Part shown: in pieces, positions 9,701 through 22,689 of the stretch
Numbering within the stretch: the first letter of the stretch is position 1
Layout: each line of letters starts with the position of its first letter
Assembly (NCBI GenBank): GCA_030248225.1
Contig: JASANE010019190.1
Span: 62,001 to 126,000, forward strand
Direction of reading: 5' to 3'
DNA from: Trileptium ribeirensis
Taxonomy: Eukaryota > Nematoda > Enoplea > Enoplida > Thoracostomopsidae
Length of the DNA stretch: 64,000 nucleotides
Translations under genes and position numbers: made by a program
Notes under the pieces: model-generated
The model's database searches: none
What the model saw: the letters and a program-made list of their open reading frames with translations, nothing else
Told to the model about the DNA's origin: nothing

Positions 9701-12244
9701 GACTATAGGCATGTTTTCTATATTATATATAAACATACATAGATTTGAAATATCAAATATACTGGCGTTACAGCTTAAAAGCGTACTGTGCAGTAAAACT
9801 CAGTCTCAAGGTCAAATACCGGCTCCGCAATCCCGAATCCGTGATTGAAATACTCCCCCTATACTACTCATAGGTAATCATCTGCACATAAAGGTAGAAG
9901 TATTATGTCTGCTTTTCTTGATCGGACAACAGATTAAAACACGTCCGATTTTAAATGACGCTAAACCAAACGATGACAGAGAAGCATCTAGTTTAAGTCT
10001 TCATATCATTTTGATGTTGTCATATAATAATATAGCTACGTACTATAGCAGTGAACTGCTTTGCAGCCTAGTCATTCACATATATATGTCACCTTGCCTG
10101 CCTTTGATTTTTGAATGTGACGTTATGCTCTGCCTAAAATAAACAAATTGCTGATTTATTATTCACACACAGTCTTAATAATTAAAAATAGTTCAATTTC
10201 GTAAGGTATGCATAAACAACAATAAGGTTGGTTTTGACTCGTTGATTCACGTATTTATCAGTAAGTTCGCGTTTAGATGGAATTATAGTTTTAATTCTCT
10301 AAATTCGAGCAAACGCGCAATAATTTTTAATTATAATGCACAGTTTTTAAGGGAAGGATAAACCATTACGTTATTTCGTAGCAAAGATACAGTCCCTAAT
10401 GGTACGTATCCATACGGATCTATTGCAGTGTACAATATAATTATGTACATAACACACATAATATGACAATTTTTGTGAATAATGTTTAAGCGAGATATCC
10501 CGTCGGAGTCTTTGATATCTTCGCAGATTTTTGAACGTTACAACCACCATGCTATATGTGAACTCTGGAACATTTTATCAATCATTCTGGAAAAGATACG
10601 GTTTTACTCTTTAGTTTTATATATATTAATAAAGTAATTTTTACAATGAGCCAAATTTATAGCTTCGAATTTGTTGAAGTAATTTCCAGGAGTTTCATCA
10701 AGTGCAGTGCTCTATTAACGCTTTCCACACATGTGGTTGCTCGGCGGCATCTTTATACGTTCTGTGCGCGATTAGCGCTGCATTGTACGGAAGTAGAGCG
10801 ATAACTAAGTTAGTTGCGGACCGTATATTTAGCTGACTGTAGTTATTCGTTCGGGTACTGAGGCGCGTTAAAGATCCGACCAACAGCGACGTTGCAATAG
10901 CTCACAGTGGCAACAAGGGCGACTTAGCAAAACAACCCGGGTACTATTCCACGCGTCAGGAACCTTTTGTTCGCCGATATTAAAACATACAATTTAAATA
11001 GCATCGTCAGTGGTTATAGTTGTCAAATTTTGTGAAATCTGCTACAGAAACTGTGATTATGTTCGTCGTGCCGGCAACCGTTTATCCAACGAAAAAATTG
11101 TTTGTTCTTAGTGACGCATTATATTCTACGGGTTTCGTGGAGCGTTTATGACAATACTAAAATTAATAACAATATTAATGTGATTTCATCCGCTGGTTAA
11201 TTCATCTCCGGTGCAGTATACCATAGTTTATATTTTGTTTGAAGTGTTGATATTATTTTTATGAATTAAATGTAAATTTCTCGTTTCGTGTTGTTGCCGC
11301 TGTATTTTTATTGTTCCGGTAGAGCTGATAAGTGCGTTGACTTGATTCTAAAATGATGCTACTACATAATGAAAATTTATTGTCACGTCGAATACTAGTT
11401 GCTATGTTGGGACCGTTGTTTGGGTACCCGCAGCATCGCTTCCAAAATTTCATCCATGCAACAAAAAGCGAAGCTTGCTATAGGGTAATTTAGCTCCAAC
11501 GTAAATAACATTAGATAATTAAAATAGTTTTTGGCTAAGTTGTATAATGCCGGTAGATTTACAATTCGGATGAACTTGTTAGGAGGAGACTCGTGGGTTC
11601 TTAGCCAAAGTCAATGTCACTGTTCATTTCGTATACATAATAAATGAAAGCACTATCAGTCAATCACTTAGCAGCAGCGAGTCTATTAATGTGACCTAGG
11701 GCTTCAACCGAATGTTTATGTTTTGTTTAAAATTTCAGCTATCTAGTCTCAAATTTCTACGTTTGGATAACCGTATATAGTTTTATGTTCAGAGTACTAT
11801 TTTAAAATTGGACGCAAAAAATTTTTTTCCTTTTGTATAAGCACCAGTGTCTGTTAATAACGCATCTATTATTTCAATGCGGGATCCCTAAGCGCGCCTA
11901 TGCTGCGCGTACAATTTTTGCTCTACGGTCAAAATTTTAAAATTCAACCATTGTGGGTGGCCCCACATTTGGATCATGCACCGCGGTTATTCTTTTGTCA
12001 GTTACGAATTTATTCCCGCGAGTGTTCACCTTCATATTTCTGTTATTGGCATTAGCATGTTAGAAAACGCGAACAAGGGCTCTGTGATGTATGAAGATTT
12101 CTCTGTTTCACGCAGTTTTTTTGCTTATTTTGCAACCCAGTTAAACGCGCCTAAAGTAGACTCACATTATTCTGAGGTGACACCTTGAAGAAGTGAACGT
12201 AAAGCGAAAATTATGTTACAGTGCATGCTCATTTGGTCCTGATG
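9701..12244. other. AT-rich intergenic DNA
   Basis: No exon with convincing coding character, no RNA gene and no clear repeat. Open frames at 9918-10142, 10698-10883 and 11259-11453 lack recognisable features and are treated as chance. Confidence 0.4.
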
Positions 12245-12440
12245 TCAGCTTAATTGTTCGCCCCGGAACAGTAAGCTAGCCTGATTTTCCTTCCGGAAAA
12301 ATGAAGCTAAGGCGATTATCCCTCCTCCCGGAACAATTAAAGTACCCTGATTTTCCTTCCGGAATAATTAAGCTAGTCTGATTTCACCCCGGAAAAGTTA
12401 AGCTAGCCGATTATCCGACGGAAAAGTTAGACTAGCCTGT
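12245..12440. repeat. Degenerate short tandem array
   Basis: About five imperfect units of roughly 40 bp, each built from a CCGGAA..AAGCTAGCCTGATT-like core (for example TTCCTTCCGGAAAAATGAAG, then CTTCCGGAATAATTAAGC). Units differ by substitutions and small indels. No open frame persists across it. Confidence 0.65.
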
Positions 12441-12789
12441 TTTTTGCCCACATTACGATTTACAACTACTTGTTGCAAAATATTAAAACTTGACAGGTTT
12501 TGGGAGCAGTTCGAGCCTGACTTTTGCACATTTAATCGCTGTTGGAGAGAAATCATTAAAGCTTTAACCAAGCCATTTTCAAGTTATATAGTATTACCGG
12601 TCAGTAATATATGCTCATATGGGTGAGAGAGGGCAGTATCCCCGTCTGGCTTAGATTTCTTTCCAGCCGGGGCGTCGCCGACCCCACTGGGAGGTAGCGG
12701 ATCTCTTTATGAGGCTCTTCCCGCCCCCGTTCCTCCTATTTGCGAAGCCGCGTGAAGGAATAATGTTATGCGGGATTATATATCACGAT

Positions 12790-12992
12790 GATAGGGGTCA
12801 TGGCCAATGCAAATTTTAGGGCCGGAAATGAAATGCATCCTATGCCGTTCTCTATGTGCTAAGAGTTAGTCTTGGCCTGCACTAAGGTCCCTATATGAGC
12901 CATGTACTAAGTCGTGGGCTCCATCCGACCCCCCCGCTAAGCTCTTGTTTTTTTGTAACGTTATTACGCACGGCCCATAAAGGTGACATGGC
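12790..12992. mobile_element. hAT-like MITE, diverged copy
   Basis: The ends read GGCCAATGCAAATTTTAGGG and, on the opposite strand, GGCCATGTCACCTTTATGGG. They resemble the better-defined element at 43377-43535, which begins GGCCCATGTGAACTTTAGGG. The interior shares a TATGAGCCATGTACTAAG stretch with that element. The flanking eight bases are similar but not identical on the two sides, as expected for an old insertion. Confidence 0.55.
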
Positions 12993-13209
12993 CGTAGTCA
13001 TTTTGTGTTCGCCACGATGTTGAACACACTTTTCGGTGATGACATGAAACAGGATGCCGGGTAATATGCTGCAGCTTGTTATGTTTGTCAGCGCGTCGTC
13101 CCCGAAGGCTTGAAATGAACAGCACCCCGCTCCGCTCTCTTGTAGTGAAATCGACTTGGTATCACGTCGAAACTGATTTATGCAGCATGGAAGCATCATA
13201 GCGTTAAAC

Positions 13210-13640
13210 AATACATTCTAGTTTTCGTTGACTTGCACTCCAAATGGCCAGAAGCCCGGGCGCTTCCAGACAATCAAGCTTCTACCATTGTCACGGCGTT
13301 ATGTATCATTTTTATTTACAAAGGGTTTCCAGTCGATCATCTCTTCCGATCAGGGACGTGTATTCGTTAATTTGGTTCTCGGTGTTCTTACAGTTGTCAA
13401 GATCGTTGTTAGCCGGGTATTATGCCAGCTATTATTGCAGTTTACAAGGCCTTGTGAAACGCTATAATTAGGCACTGAAACTGACTCTGATGAAAATGGT
13501 TGGGAACGGAGATAAAAAGACTTGTGACGCATACTTACACGAATACTTACCCGAAGCTCTGTTTTGCTACAGGTGTCCAACCTCGGGCTGCTTCGAAAAA
13601 TAAACCGTTTGAGTTAGTGTATCCTCGACAGCCAACATGT
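13210..13640 (+). pseudogene. Relic of a retroelement integrase core
   Basis: Short conceptual fragments resemble the DDE integrase core of Ty3/gypsy-type polyproteins. VFVDLHSKWPEARALP (about 13220-13270) holds the first Asp region, followed by an IYKGFP strand. After several frameshifts comes GLVKRYN, and then the NKPFELVY type of sequence near 13600. No long frame survives, and the second Asp and the Glu are not convincingly visible. The element is unrelated in sequence to the intact-looking LTR retrotransposon in the palindrome. It could alternatively be from a gypsy-derived host gene, but decay argues against that. Confidence 0.6.
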
Positions 13641-14204
13641 GTTACATCGGGTGAGGTGTGTCCAATGCGTGAGTAAACATAAGAAGCGCCGTCTACTAGC
13701 CTCTTATGTAAGTAGCGATTGGCAACCATCCGTAAATATACAAAAGAACACAAAAGTACCGTATCGAGCAACGCATCCAAAACTTTAAGAAACACAGTAC
13801 TGGCGTAATAACGATTACTTCTAAAACATCAACTAACCGGTTAAGTACCGTATGACATTTGCATTGAAAAATTTATATTTTGTGTATCGAACTAAAGTAT
13901 ATACACCCGTTTAGTGTTTAAAAAGCTACACGCTCGGTGATGTTCGCTAACTACAGGTATTATCCGTAAAATGAAATGTGTTAGCGTTACCTAAAAATAC
14001 GAAATGCAAGCTGCCACGTTGTGCGTTGTGAAACCTGGTAAATCATCAAATAGGCGCATTCTGTTAAAGAACAGAAATTGTCTCATTTTGTAATCAGTCC
14101 GTCAGCGTTCGCGAATGAAATTTTTAAGTTGGAATTGGCTATTGGAATAACTGTTTTGTTCGCTAACAGAGTTTCGTACATTCGAAAATTTGAGGAATAA
14201 ACAC

Positions 14205-14600
14205 GTGCAAAGTTAAGAAATGTTTGTAAATAGTAAACTTGGGAAACGGCAAATAGGAAAATGGTTGGAAACGGTAAATTGGAAAATGGTGGGAAACGGG
14301 AAAAGGACAACAAGGGAAGCTGGTATGATGGGGAACGGGAAAATGTAAAAAAAATAAGAAACTTCGGAACTGGAATATGCGGGAAAACGGAAACCTGTAA
14401 AATTGAAAGCTCAGGAAACGGGAGACTAGAAAACTAGGAAATGTTGGAAAACGGAAAACATGGGAAACTGGAAAATATTGGTTCGCGGGAAAATGGGAAA
14501 ACGAGACACCCTTGATCCTGGAACATGTTGGGAAACGGAAAAGTGATTTAACTGTTTTTTTGGGAAGGCGGGTAGATTGTGGGAAACGGGAGACTTATAT
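14205..14600. repeat. Purine-rich minisatellite (GGGAAACGG-like)
   Basis: Roughly 400 bp of plus-strand purine-rich sequence built from many imperfect copies of a TGGGAAACGGGAAAA-like motif at irregular spacing. Strand asymmetry is strong, with few pyrimidine runs. There is no consistent reading frame. Confidence 0.7.
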
Positions 14601-15330
14601 GAAAGACTGAACTGTGTGTCTATTTATATACAAGAAACATGTACCTACATAAAATATAATAATTGTCCGGCTAGAAATGGAAAGCCCATTAAGGTGGCAA
14701 TGGCCAAAACTTCCATTATATTAATTGCCACAAAATTTGATTCAGAAGCAACTAGAAATTCTTTTGTACGCTCTGCTTCAAATTAAAATTGGACTGGCCA
14801 AAGCTTATAAAAGACAAAATTATAGGACGGCACCTTTGGTACAAAATAGTATTATGAGTTATTCCGGTCTATAATGCTGTTGGATTTAATTTAGGACTTG
14901 GGCATTTTGTCGAATTTAGAGCATCACAGGCCCAACGGTACATGCGAATTGTAATTTTATTAGATAATGACCGACATAAACGAATGACAGTGCAAACAGC
15001 ATAATGTGCGATTAGTTACCAAGGTTTGGGAGTGTTGAAAGTGAAATCAGTTGGTTAATTTATAGCAGTGACTGTTGGTAAACGTTATTATTTCGAACTC
15101 TTTGTACACCTGTATTGAGTGCATGGAATGTTAAGACTTTTTGACGAAACTAAATTTTTAAAAAGGGCTATCTTATACTGAAAGTAGAGCGAGGGAGGTT
15201 TCCTCTGAAATAATTATCAGCCGCGAAAATATCTGTGTCTAGCAACTATGATTCGCTGCCGGATGAACAGGGATTAGAATTTTATAAGAATGCAATAATT
15301 ATCGAGTTATTATAAATTTTATTCAATAAT
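14601..15330. other. AT-rich non-coding DNA
   Basis: No gene, RNA or clear repeat is supported here. Confidence 0.4.
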
Positions 15331-15550
15331 TATGTATATACCTATTTTAAGGAACAAAGGATGTATAAGTTTTCTGGGTTGATAAAAACACGATGGAATC
15401 TTTGCTATTTGCCTTAGCATCCTAAGTCTTCAGTTGATAGGATTGTATATACCTATTAAAGAAACAATGGGTTTATAAGGTTTCTGGGTTGCGAAAAACA
15501 CGATGGAATCTTTGCTATTTGCCTTACGCATCTTAAGTCTTCAATTGTTT
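15331..15550. repeat. Tandem duplication, about 113-bp unit, two copies
   Basis: TGTATATACCTATT starts each copy (about 15331 and 15445), and both contain AACACGATGGAATCTTTGCT and a following TATTTGCCTTA block. The copies differ by small indels and substitutions, so the duplication is not recent. Confidence 0.75.
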
Positions 15551-16105
15551 TTAAAGGTATTACTAGTTATTTTCGAAAGTCGCTGTTTTTAATAAGTTGG
15601 GAATGAAATATAAATTTCTATGGTTTTTTAATGTGCTGGTCTTATAATATCCTTAAGGTGCTGTGAATCGCTGTTCTTATACTATCCTTTGGTGTTTTTG
15701 AAGGATGCTCAGGAGGCAGAATTGGGAACTTCTGCGATACGTACGTAAATATTGGGTCTCATTCTGTGACTCATATAATTTGTCCCGTGATGGCTTAGAA
15801 AATCCGGGCCAATCCATCCCAACAACTAAAATGTTTTTATAATCTGAGAGCGGTTAAAGCCTGCCGCTTCTGGTTGGTGTAACGTTGTCTTTGACTTTAT
15901 GCTAATCATTTATTATAGATATACATAAAGATAAATTTTAATTATTACGCTTCAAAAGTAATATGTAACTCACGTGAATATTGCAGTATGAATTTCGTGT
16001 TAGAAGTAATGTTATCGTACTCTTAGTAAACTTATTTCCGGCCGCTGAAAACAAATCGATCAGCCAGCACTTTCCGTGTTATTTCATTTCGACATCTCCA
16101 AGAAC

Positions 16106-19100
16106 ATGGTGTGCGATAAATGTGAGTGTTTTCCTTGTACAGGAAACCCTGTAGTCCGAAATAGTAAATGCTGTATACGAAGTGAAAGGCTTTGACAGTT
16201 CCAGGTCTACAACTCTGCTATTGCCAAAATATTCATTTTTATTGTGGTATTAAAAGAAAACTGTTTCTAAAATACATAATTAAACCTCAAGAATTACAAT
16301 TAATGATATATCGGTTTTTTAGAAATTTTCCGAAATGCTTACAGTCGCGGCCAGAAATAACTGCAATCGAAAATGATCGAAATCGCAATCGATCGAAAAT
16401 TCGTTTAATCGAAAAAATCGAAATTTTAAAATTTAGAAATTTATCTAATTGCGCGAAAGCCGAAAACGATCGAAATCGAACGAAATCGAAATTTCGTTTG
16501 ATCGAAATCGATCGATCATTTTACACTTATTTCTGGCCGTGACTGTACTTCACGTTTACCGTAATTATTACAAGAATAATATAATAATAATAATACATAA
16601 ATAGAAAATTATGTAGATTTTCACAAACAAGTTTTTTACCCAATGTAACCTTTATGGGCGTAATTATTGAAATGCGTGCTATGCTATAATAAAAAAATAA
16701 TTATCACTATAATAAAACAGCTTCGCATATATAAAACTTAGACTAAGCCAAACTGGCGGGTTTGCCGTCCCCGAACCCTTTTAAGCTGTATAATGTACGA
16801 CACCGAAAGGTGACTTGTGCCAAAACTGTTAGTAGCTTCGACTCTATGAACTAACTATAAAACGTTCCCGAAAGTACAAGCATCCTCGCACCGTTTTCAT
16901 CGAATATCGGAAATATTTCTGTGTCTTAATATCGTATGAATTTAATTTGTCATTGCTTATTAAATCGAAAACAGGAAGATTTGAATAGATGATTTAAGAT
17001 TTACCTTTAATTCTAGGTTTAGATGTTTTGTACAGTTTCGGTTGCACCTGCATTTTGCCTTGTATATATGTACATAGCGAACTTCAACATTTTATATAAA
17101 ACACCAGTCATATTCAGGGCTCTCCATTCGTTGAAATTATTGCCAGGGGGCACGAACCAGGGTCACACGGTTTTTGCCAGGGGGCACTTAAAATGCCAGC
17201 CCCCATTTTGAAGAGCCCAGATGCCAGATAGTATCGATTCTTTCTGTCGCATGTTACCCTTGAACCGCGCCTCGAAATTGGCAACAGACGTGCGATGGGA
17301 GAGGCTTACGATAAATTTAACCTCCAAAAATTCGCAGTGATTTAAACTATGTTTAGAGAAACAACCAAAATAAAGGTTTACAATCTTGTGATGAATAATA
17401 ACGATAGCAACGGTAGAATTATTATATCACTTTGGGTGCTGTACATGTGTAACATAACTGCATTGCTGATTAGATGACAGCTGGTACCTGTGGCTTGTTG
17501 TTTTCTTATTGCAAATGTTACCGTCTTGTCTTTGAAACATAGTTTCAGAAAGATTTTGCAATCCTTTAGCTATAAAATGTAATAGTTGTAGCATATTTAA
17601 ACGTAATTCAAAGATTTGTATGCATGCTTTTACGACTAGTTTAAACGAATGCGATAGCACTAGTTTGAACGTGTAAAACGGCATAACCTTGCGTACAAAT
17701 CTTGAAAGTCTGTTTAACTATGCTACAGCTATCCTTATAACATAGCCAATTGTGCGTTCAGACATTTGTAAGTACGATTTTAATGTAATAATTTTACAAA
17801 AGCAGTTGTGCATGCCTTGCCATGGATTCAGAGATTTGTACGCACGGTTTTGACGAGTTCCAAAAACCAGTGCGATATATAAATTATAGATTGCGTGCAA
17901 ACCTTATTTTGCCACATTCGTACATATTGTTGTATTTGCTTTCTTTATACAATAGTTTCCATAAGAGTAGATACAAGCGGACGAATACTGGCGCTTCCAT
18001 AGCTTGGCAATAATGTGTTTCAGGGTACAGTGACCTGGATTTAGAAAAACACGAAAAACTGCAAACCTATCTTACCGACATTTGTTTTTTTAATTTTCAA
18101 TGATGCGATACCTAAATTCTGTGATACGTTCGTATCGGTCAATGGAGTTTTTTCTAGTATTCAATGCAGCCCGAACTGAAAATGTTCAGTGGCCGGGCAC
18201 ATAACGAATTGCGCCAGAACTCGCTGAGTATGAGTTTTTATATTATATACTGTTCAATATAATAACTCAGTCCTTGCTGTTTGTATAGCATCGCAACTTA
18301 AAATATTAGTTTTTCTAAGAAATCTTAATGTCGTTAGACCATGGAGGTGAAAATTTTGACGTGTCAAGAACCTCAGGGAATCAATATTGTTGAAGAAACT
18401 AAGTGATATATGTACAGCTACACACGTCGGAATTGAGAAGAGAGCAAATATTGGGGTCTCATGATGCGACTGTTCCAACGGAACACGGAACATCTAACGG
18501 TTTTGATTATTTGTTGTCTTTTTTGTTTCAGGTCGATCGAAATTATCAACGATTGTCACCCCAACTCCATGGAAGAGCGGACAAGCTAATTCCACAGGTA
18601 TGTGTACCACATGCATAGTCACCCGTATTGTATTAATATGTATCTAATCTAATGTGGTTACAATGTAAATATTGATGACCCTAAGGGCAGATATAGCCAC
18701 ACCTACAGTATAACCGCACCATTCTATTTCAAGTTAAGAGCGATTACAGCTATGTAAATGTCATTGGTTATCCCTGGCGCGGGTTATTAATTGGTGACTC
18801 TTTAGCTGTTCGTTGGAGGTAAAATATCTTCACTAAATATATTATGTCATAATGTGATAAATTCATGTGGGACACTTCCAAGTTATATACATATATACAT
18901 AAAAAACTAATTTCTAGCTAAATCTAGATTGATTTTTCGTCGAAGAAGTTGTTCAGCTTTTTGTGATCGGAAAATATGATCCAGATGTACATGTGGAGTT
19001 TTAATCGTATTTAATGCAAATAATTTCGTCATGTTCCACGCGTTTTTAAGATATGTACAGTATTTTTATACAATAATTTTGGGATGTTTTGTAAAAATAG

Positions 19101-21746
19101 ATAAAACAGTGGTAATAAAGAAATGAACTTCGCATAATGTATTCTAAGATCAAAATTTTATGTCATATATCACAGTCGGTATATGCCTAGCCTTTACGAT
19201 AGATAGAACAAACCAAGCAGATAAAACACCATGTTTAGTCCATATTCCATCGTACTTGTTACACTTCAACTATTCGGCACAACAAACTGACATCTCCAAA
19301 CTGCCAAAATTACGCCTCTTGAGTTCGGAACTTGGAGAGAACTGAAAGTACCCGTGGACGTTTCCGTGCAGTTGAAATATGAACTAAAAAGTGCATACCG
19401 CAACTGTCACAAAACATCAAATATAAGTAGTTTAACCGCTGATTGCAGTTGTGTTTATCTAAGAAGAACACATTTTAGAGATTGTTGGTCCAGCAGGAAA
19501 AAATTAGATATTTTTAGTTGTAAAATAGGGAATAATTGTAATTAGCATATACTTAGCCAGTAAGAAAAAATCGCTGATTTTTATTCGCTTCGGAAAGTGT
19601 TTGGGAACAATAATTGTGGGAACCAAAATTTACCTTGGGGTCATTAACTACGGACAACCTGGGGCTGTGTTGGACGATATACCAGGGTTACCTGTCTTCC
19701 TATCTGGAAAAGCCAGCAAACTCTGGTTATTTGCATAAATTTATGTTTTCGCTAATTTCCTTTTAAATACATACATCACTGGTAAGCTGCCAGATTCATA
19801 ATCCTTGGTTTACTAAGACATATTTTAACTTTACATATTTCCTTTGCCCCTTATTTTACTTGCAAACGTTTTACTTTTACGCAGTAGGAAATCAATGTTT
19901 TCTGAAGTAGAAATCTCATACACTCTAATTTCACGTTCGTTGTGAATGAGAGATTGGATATCTATGTATGTAGGCACTTATTGAGATCATGTAACTAGGT
20001 TAATGAATTAAATTGGTAGCCATTTGTCTGACCACTCTAGAAAGTTGGCTTAATGTTGTGGTTCATCTCGGTTGGTACGTAATATCAAGAGTGAATATGG
20101 AACTTTCGACACAAGTTATGAAATTTTTGATATGTAAATTTTTGATAATAATAATAATCGTCTCTTGACAATAATAATCGTTCCAGACAAAGGAGCGCGG
20201 AAGGTGGGCGAGAACAAACTTTTGTCGGCCAAGAAGAAAAATCGTTACGCGCCTTACGCTGGCACTTCTGACTCGTCGAGCGGAACTGAATCACAGTTTA
20301 ATCGATGCCGTATCTGTCGTTCTACAGTGCACCTGGCTGGATCGCATTATTGCCAAGGTTAGTAGCTGTATAATATAGCGCCACAGCACCGGTTTCGATT
20401 ATTAACAACTAGTCACGATTATCATCTGTACGAGTGTCGAAATATACGTATTTTCTGGGTGTGCAAAAACTTGGCTTTTCGGTAGGATTTGCTTTGAAGA
20501 TAGTAGTTTTTGTAATACTCAGTATATTATGACTATGTTTCATGCTTGCACCTATTTGGATGTTTTCCCTAAAGTACTTTTAGTGTTTTCTTGTCATTTA
20601 TGTTTCAACAAAACGAAGCAACATTGTAACCGGTTCAAGGTTGTAAGTTAAAAATCACCAAACGGAGACCTTTGTCGATTGAGCATCGCTGGTACAGGGA
20701 CATGGACCAAAATAAATGTACAAAAACAGCGTCCGATATTTGTACAAATGAATAGGGTAAAATATAATCCTGAAGGTTGTAAGTTAAAAAACACCAAACG
20801 GAGACCTTTGTCGATTGAGCATCGCTGGTACAGGGACATGGACCAAAATAAATGTACAAAAACAGCGTCCGATATTTGTACAAATGAATAGGGTAAAATA
20901 TAATCCTGAAGGTTGTAAGTTAAAAAACCCCAAACGGAGACCTTTGTCGATTGAGCATCGCTGGTACAGGGACATGGACCAAAATAAATGTACAAAAACA
21001 GCGTCCGATATTTGTACAAATGAATAGGGTAAAATATAATCCTGAAGGTTGTAAGTTAAAAAACACCAAACGGAGACCTTTGTCGATTGAGCATCGCTGG
21101 TACAGGGACATGGACCAAAATAAATGTACAAAAACAGCGTCGGATAGTTGGCCACATTTTTACTTGCGTTTACGCTTGTTCGTTCATGCCTTTCGTTCGC
21201 AAACACAACAATGTTCGTTTGTAAACAAGCGTTTATGTTTACTGTTTTACGTTTTTTATGTCCGTGGCTGTTGTAGATTATTTATAAATATTTTGTGTGA
21301 TCGTAAACTCGCTGTATCTAATGTACATCAACATTCAACAGCTATGCTTCATCCAACCTTTTAATATGAACGTTATTTGTGGCGCTCCAATCATTCTATA
21401 CATAAGAAATGTATTATTTCTTTGTCACGGAAGATCTTTACATTCTGATTCAAGTGGAACGCTGCAATTTTGACCGCCATTCACTACTGCGCTGTTGACA
21501 AAGTTGTACTGCATTAAAAAGTGCGGACGGTGATTTTTCCATTTTGTTTGGTAAATTATTGAAATACTTGACTCAGACATAAATAACTAAAAGTTCATTC
21601 GTAAATTTTGATCAGACTAAGTGGCAAAACGTCCGTGATGCTTCAATATAAATTATACTTCAGGTTGCGCTTATAAGAAAGCAATTTGTGCAATGTGCGG
21701 CAAGAAGTTGCTGGAAATCAAAAACTACAAACAGTCGTCGACATAA
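16106..21746 (+). CDS. CRIPT: CRIPT homologue (cysteine-rich PDZ-binding protein), four coding exons
   Basis: Coding exons are 16106-16121, 18532-18597, 20187-20357 and 21664-21746. All junctions are GT-AG and in phase, giving 111 residues (human CRIPT is 101). The N-terminus MVCDKC and the paired CxxC motifs at the C-terminal end (CRICRSTVH, SHYCQGCAYKK, ICAMCGKK) are the diagnostic zinc-binding framework, with LSTIVTPTPW and GENKLLSAKKK in between. CRIPT is a small conserved intracellular zinc protein. It was first found binding PDZ domains of PSD-95-type scaffolds and is also linked to minor-spliceosome function. The C-terminus is KNYKQSST, whereas vertebrate forms end in a hydrophobic residue that fits a class I PDZ groove, so that interaction may not be kept. 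An extra serine-rich stretch (GTSDSSSGTESQ) lies before the first CxxC of the C-terminal part. Introns hold a MITE and tandem repeats. Confidence 0.95.
16342..16545. mobile_element. Tc1/mariner-like MITE in CRIPT intron 1
   Basis: A 204-bp element flanked by TA on both sides (16340-16341 and 16546-16547). Ends are CAGTCGCGGCCAGAAATAA and its inverted partner CAGTCACGGCCAGAAATAA, one mismatch in 19. The interior is a simple repeat of CGATCGAAATCGAA-like units on both strands. The 116-codon frame across it is not a gene. CAGT ends plus TA duplication fit the Tc1 group. Confidence 0.85.
17600..17900. repeat. Degenerate repeats in CRIPT intron 1
   Basis: A TTCARAGATTTGTAYGCA-like start recurs near 17609, 17757 and 17827, each followed by a TTTTACGA/TTTTGACGA segment. 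The spacing is irregular and similarity moderate. Slightly upstream, TTGCCAGGGGGCAC occurs twice (about 17141 and 17175). Confidence 0.4.
20637..21143. repeat. 136-bp tandem array in CRIPT intron 3
   Basis: About 3.7 near-identical units start at 20637, 20773, 20909 and 21045 with AAGGTTGTAAGTTAAAAA. The copies differ by only a base or two, for example in AATCACC, AACACC and AACCCC. The unit is not a multiple of three, so the open frames over it on both strands shift from copy to copy and are not genes. High identity points to recent expansion. Confidence 0.95.
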
Positions 21747-22669
21747 CCAAACTATCGTTATATTAAAGCTCCAGAAAAATATTTTGTTTAGCATTGTTTT
21801 TCTGTGAAATGAATGACTTTACGTATCTTGCACACCATGAACTGATTGAAAATCGGAAGCATGGTCTGCGGTAGAGTTTGAGTATTATAATCAAAATATA
21901 GTTTGGCTATATCGGTGTAAACCAGACGTGCGTAAAACTGGAGATTATAACACTTCATGACACTTTATGTTAATTCGAATAAGATTACACAGGTGTTCAC
22001 ACAGGCTGTTAACTTTAGAGTGCAGAGATGAGATATGGAACAAAATATATTCTAGAACAACACTCGTCGAACACTTTTCAAACAAACATTATACAGCTGT
22101 GGAACAAATTTAAAAAGCACGCCAAAATTTCGACTACGTCATGAACAAAATTGGAACACATTTTCAAACATAATTTAGACGATAATCGAACGAGTAGCAC
22201 TCATTTCTCTTATTTAAGAACATTGTTTATGTATCAGTTTTGGAACATAATAATTATATATTAGCTGAAATTGAACTTCTGTACCAAAGTGAATGAAAAA
22301 CAGTAAAAGCTTAAAAATCATTCTGGTACATTCGATACTCTGCTTTATTCTTTAGCAATTTCAGTGTTGGACACAAAGCCTATCCGAGTGTACTCTACAC
22401 TATGCTGATTTTTCAACTGATGTTTTCTTACCTTGAGATATACTAATGCATGAAAATAGTTATTGTTTTGATAAAGCAGAAATTACTGTATTTTAGTTTA
22501 CTGTGAAATTTAGGCGGATATCATCACGTTTCAAAAAGACTTATATATGTGTGTTCTTTTAACTTGTACTATGTTAAAACTGTTGATTGTCAAGGATAAC
22601 AGAAAAGCCATTAATATTTACACACCGCACAATAACGTTTGGCGGTATGGTAACTGAATTTGTTTTAGT
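21747..22669. other. 3' flank of CRIPT and AT-rich DNA
   Basis: No further exon or repeat is supported. The CRIPT 3' untranslated region must start here, but no single polyadenylation signal stands out. Confidence 0.4.
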
Positions 22670-22689
22670 TTGTTTTGTGTAAGTTTGTG

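Noticed and set aside
16192..16542. 116-codon frame rich in Arg/Asn/Ile
   Set aside because: It runs through the simple repeat of a Tc1-like MITE and its composition is that of the repeat.
20635..21364. Long open frames on both strands across the CRIPT intron 3 repeat
   Set aside because: The 136-bp unit is not a multiple of three and the frames are a by-product of the tandem array.
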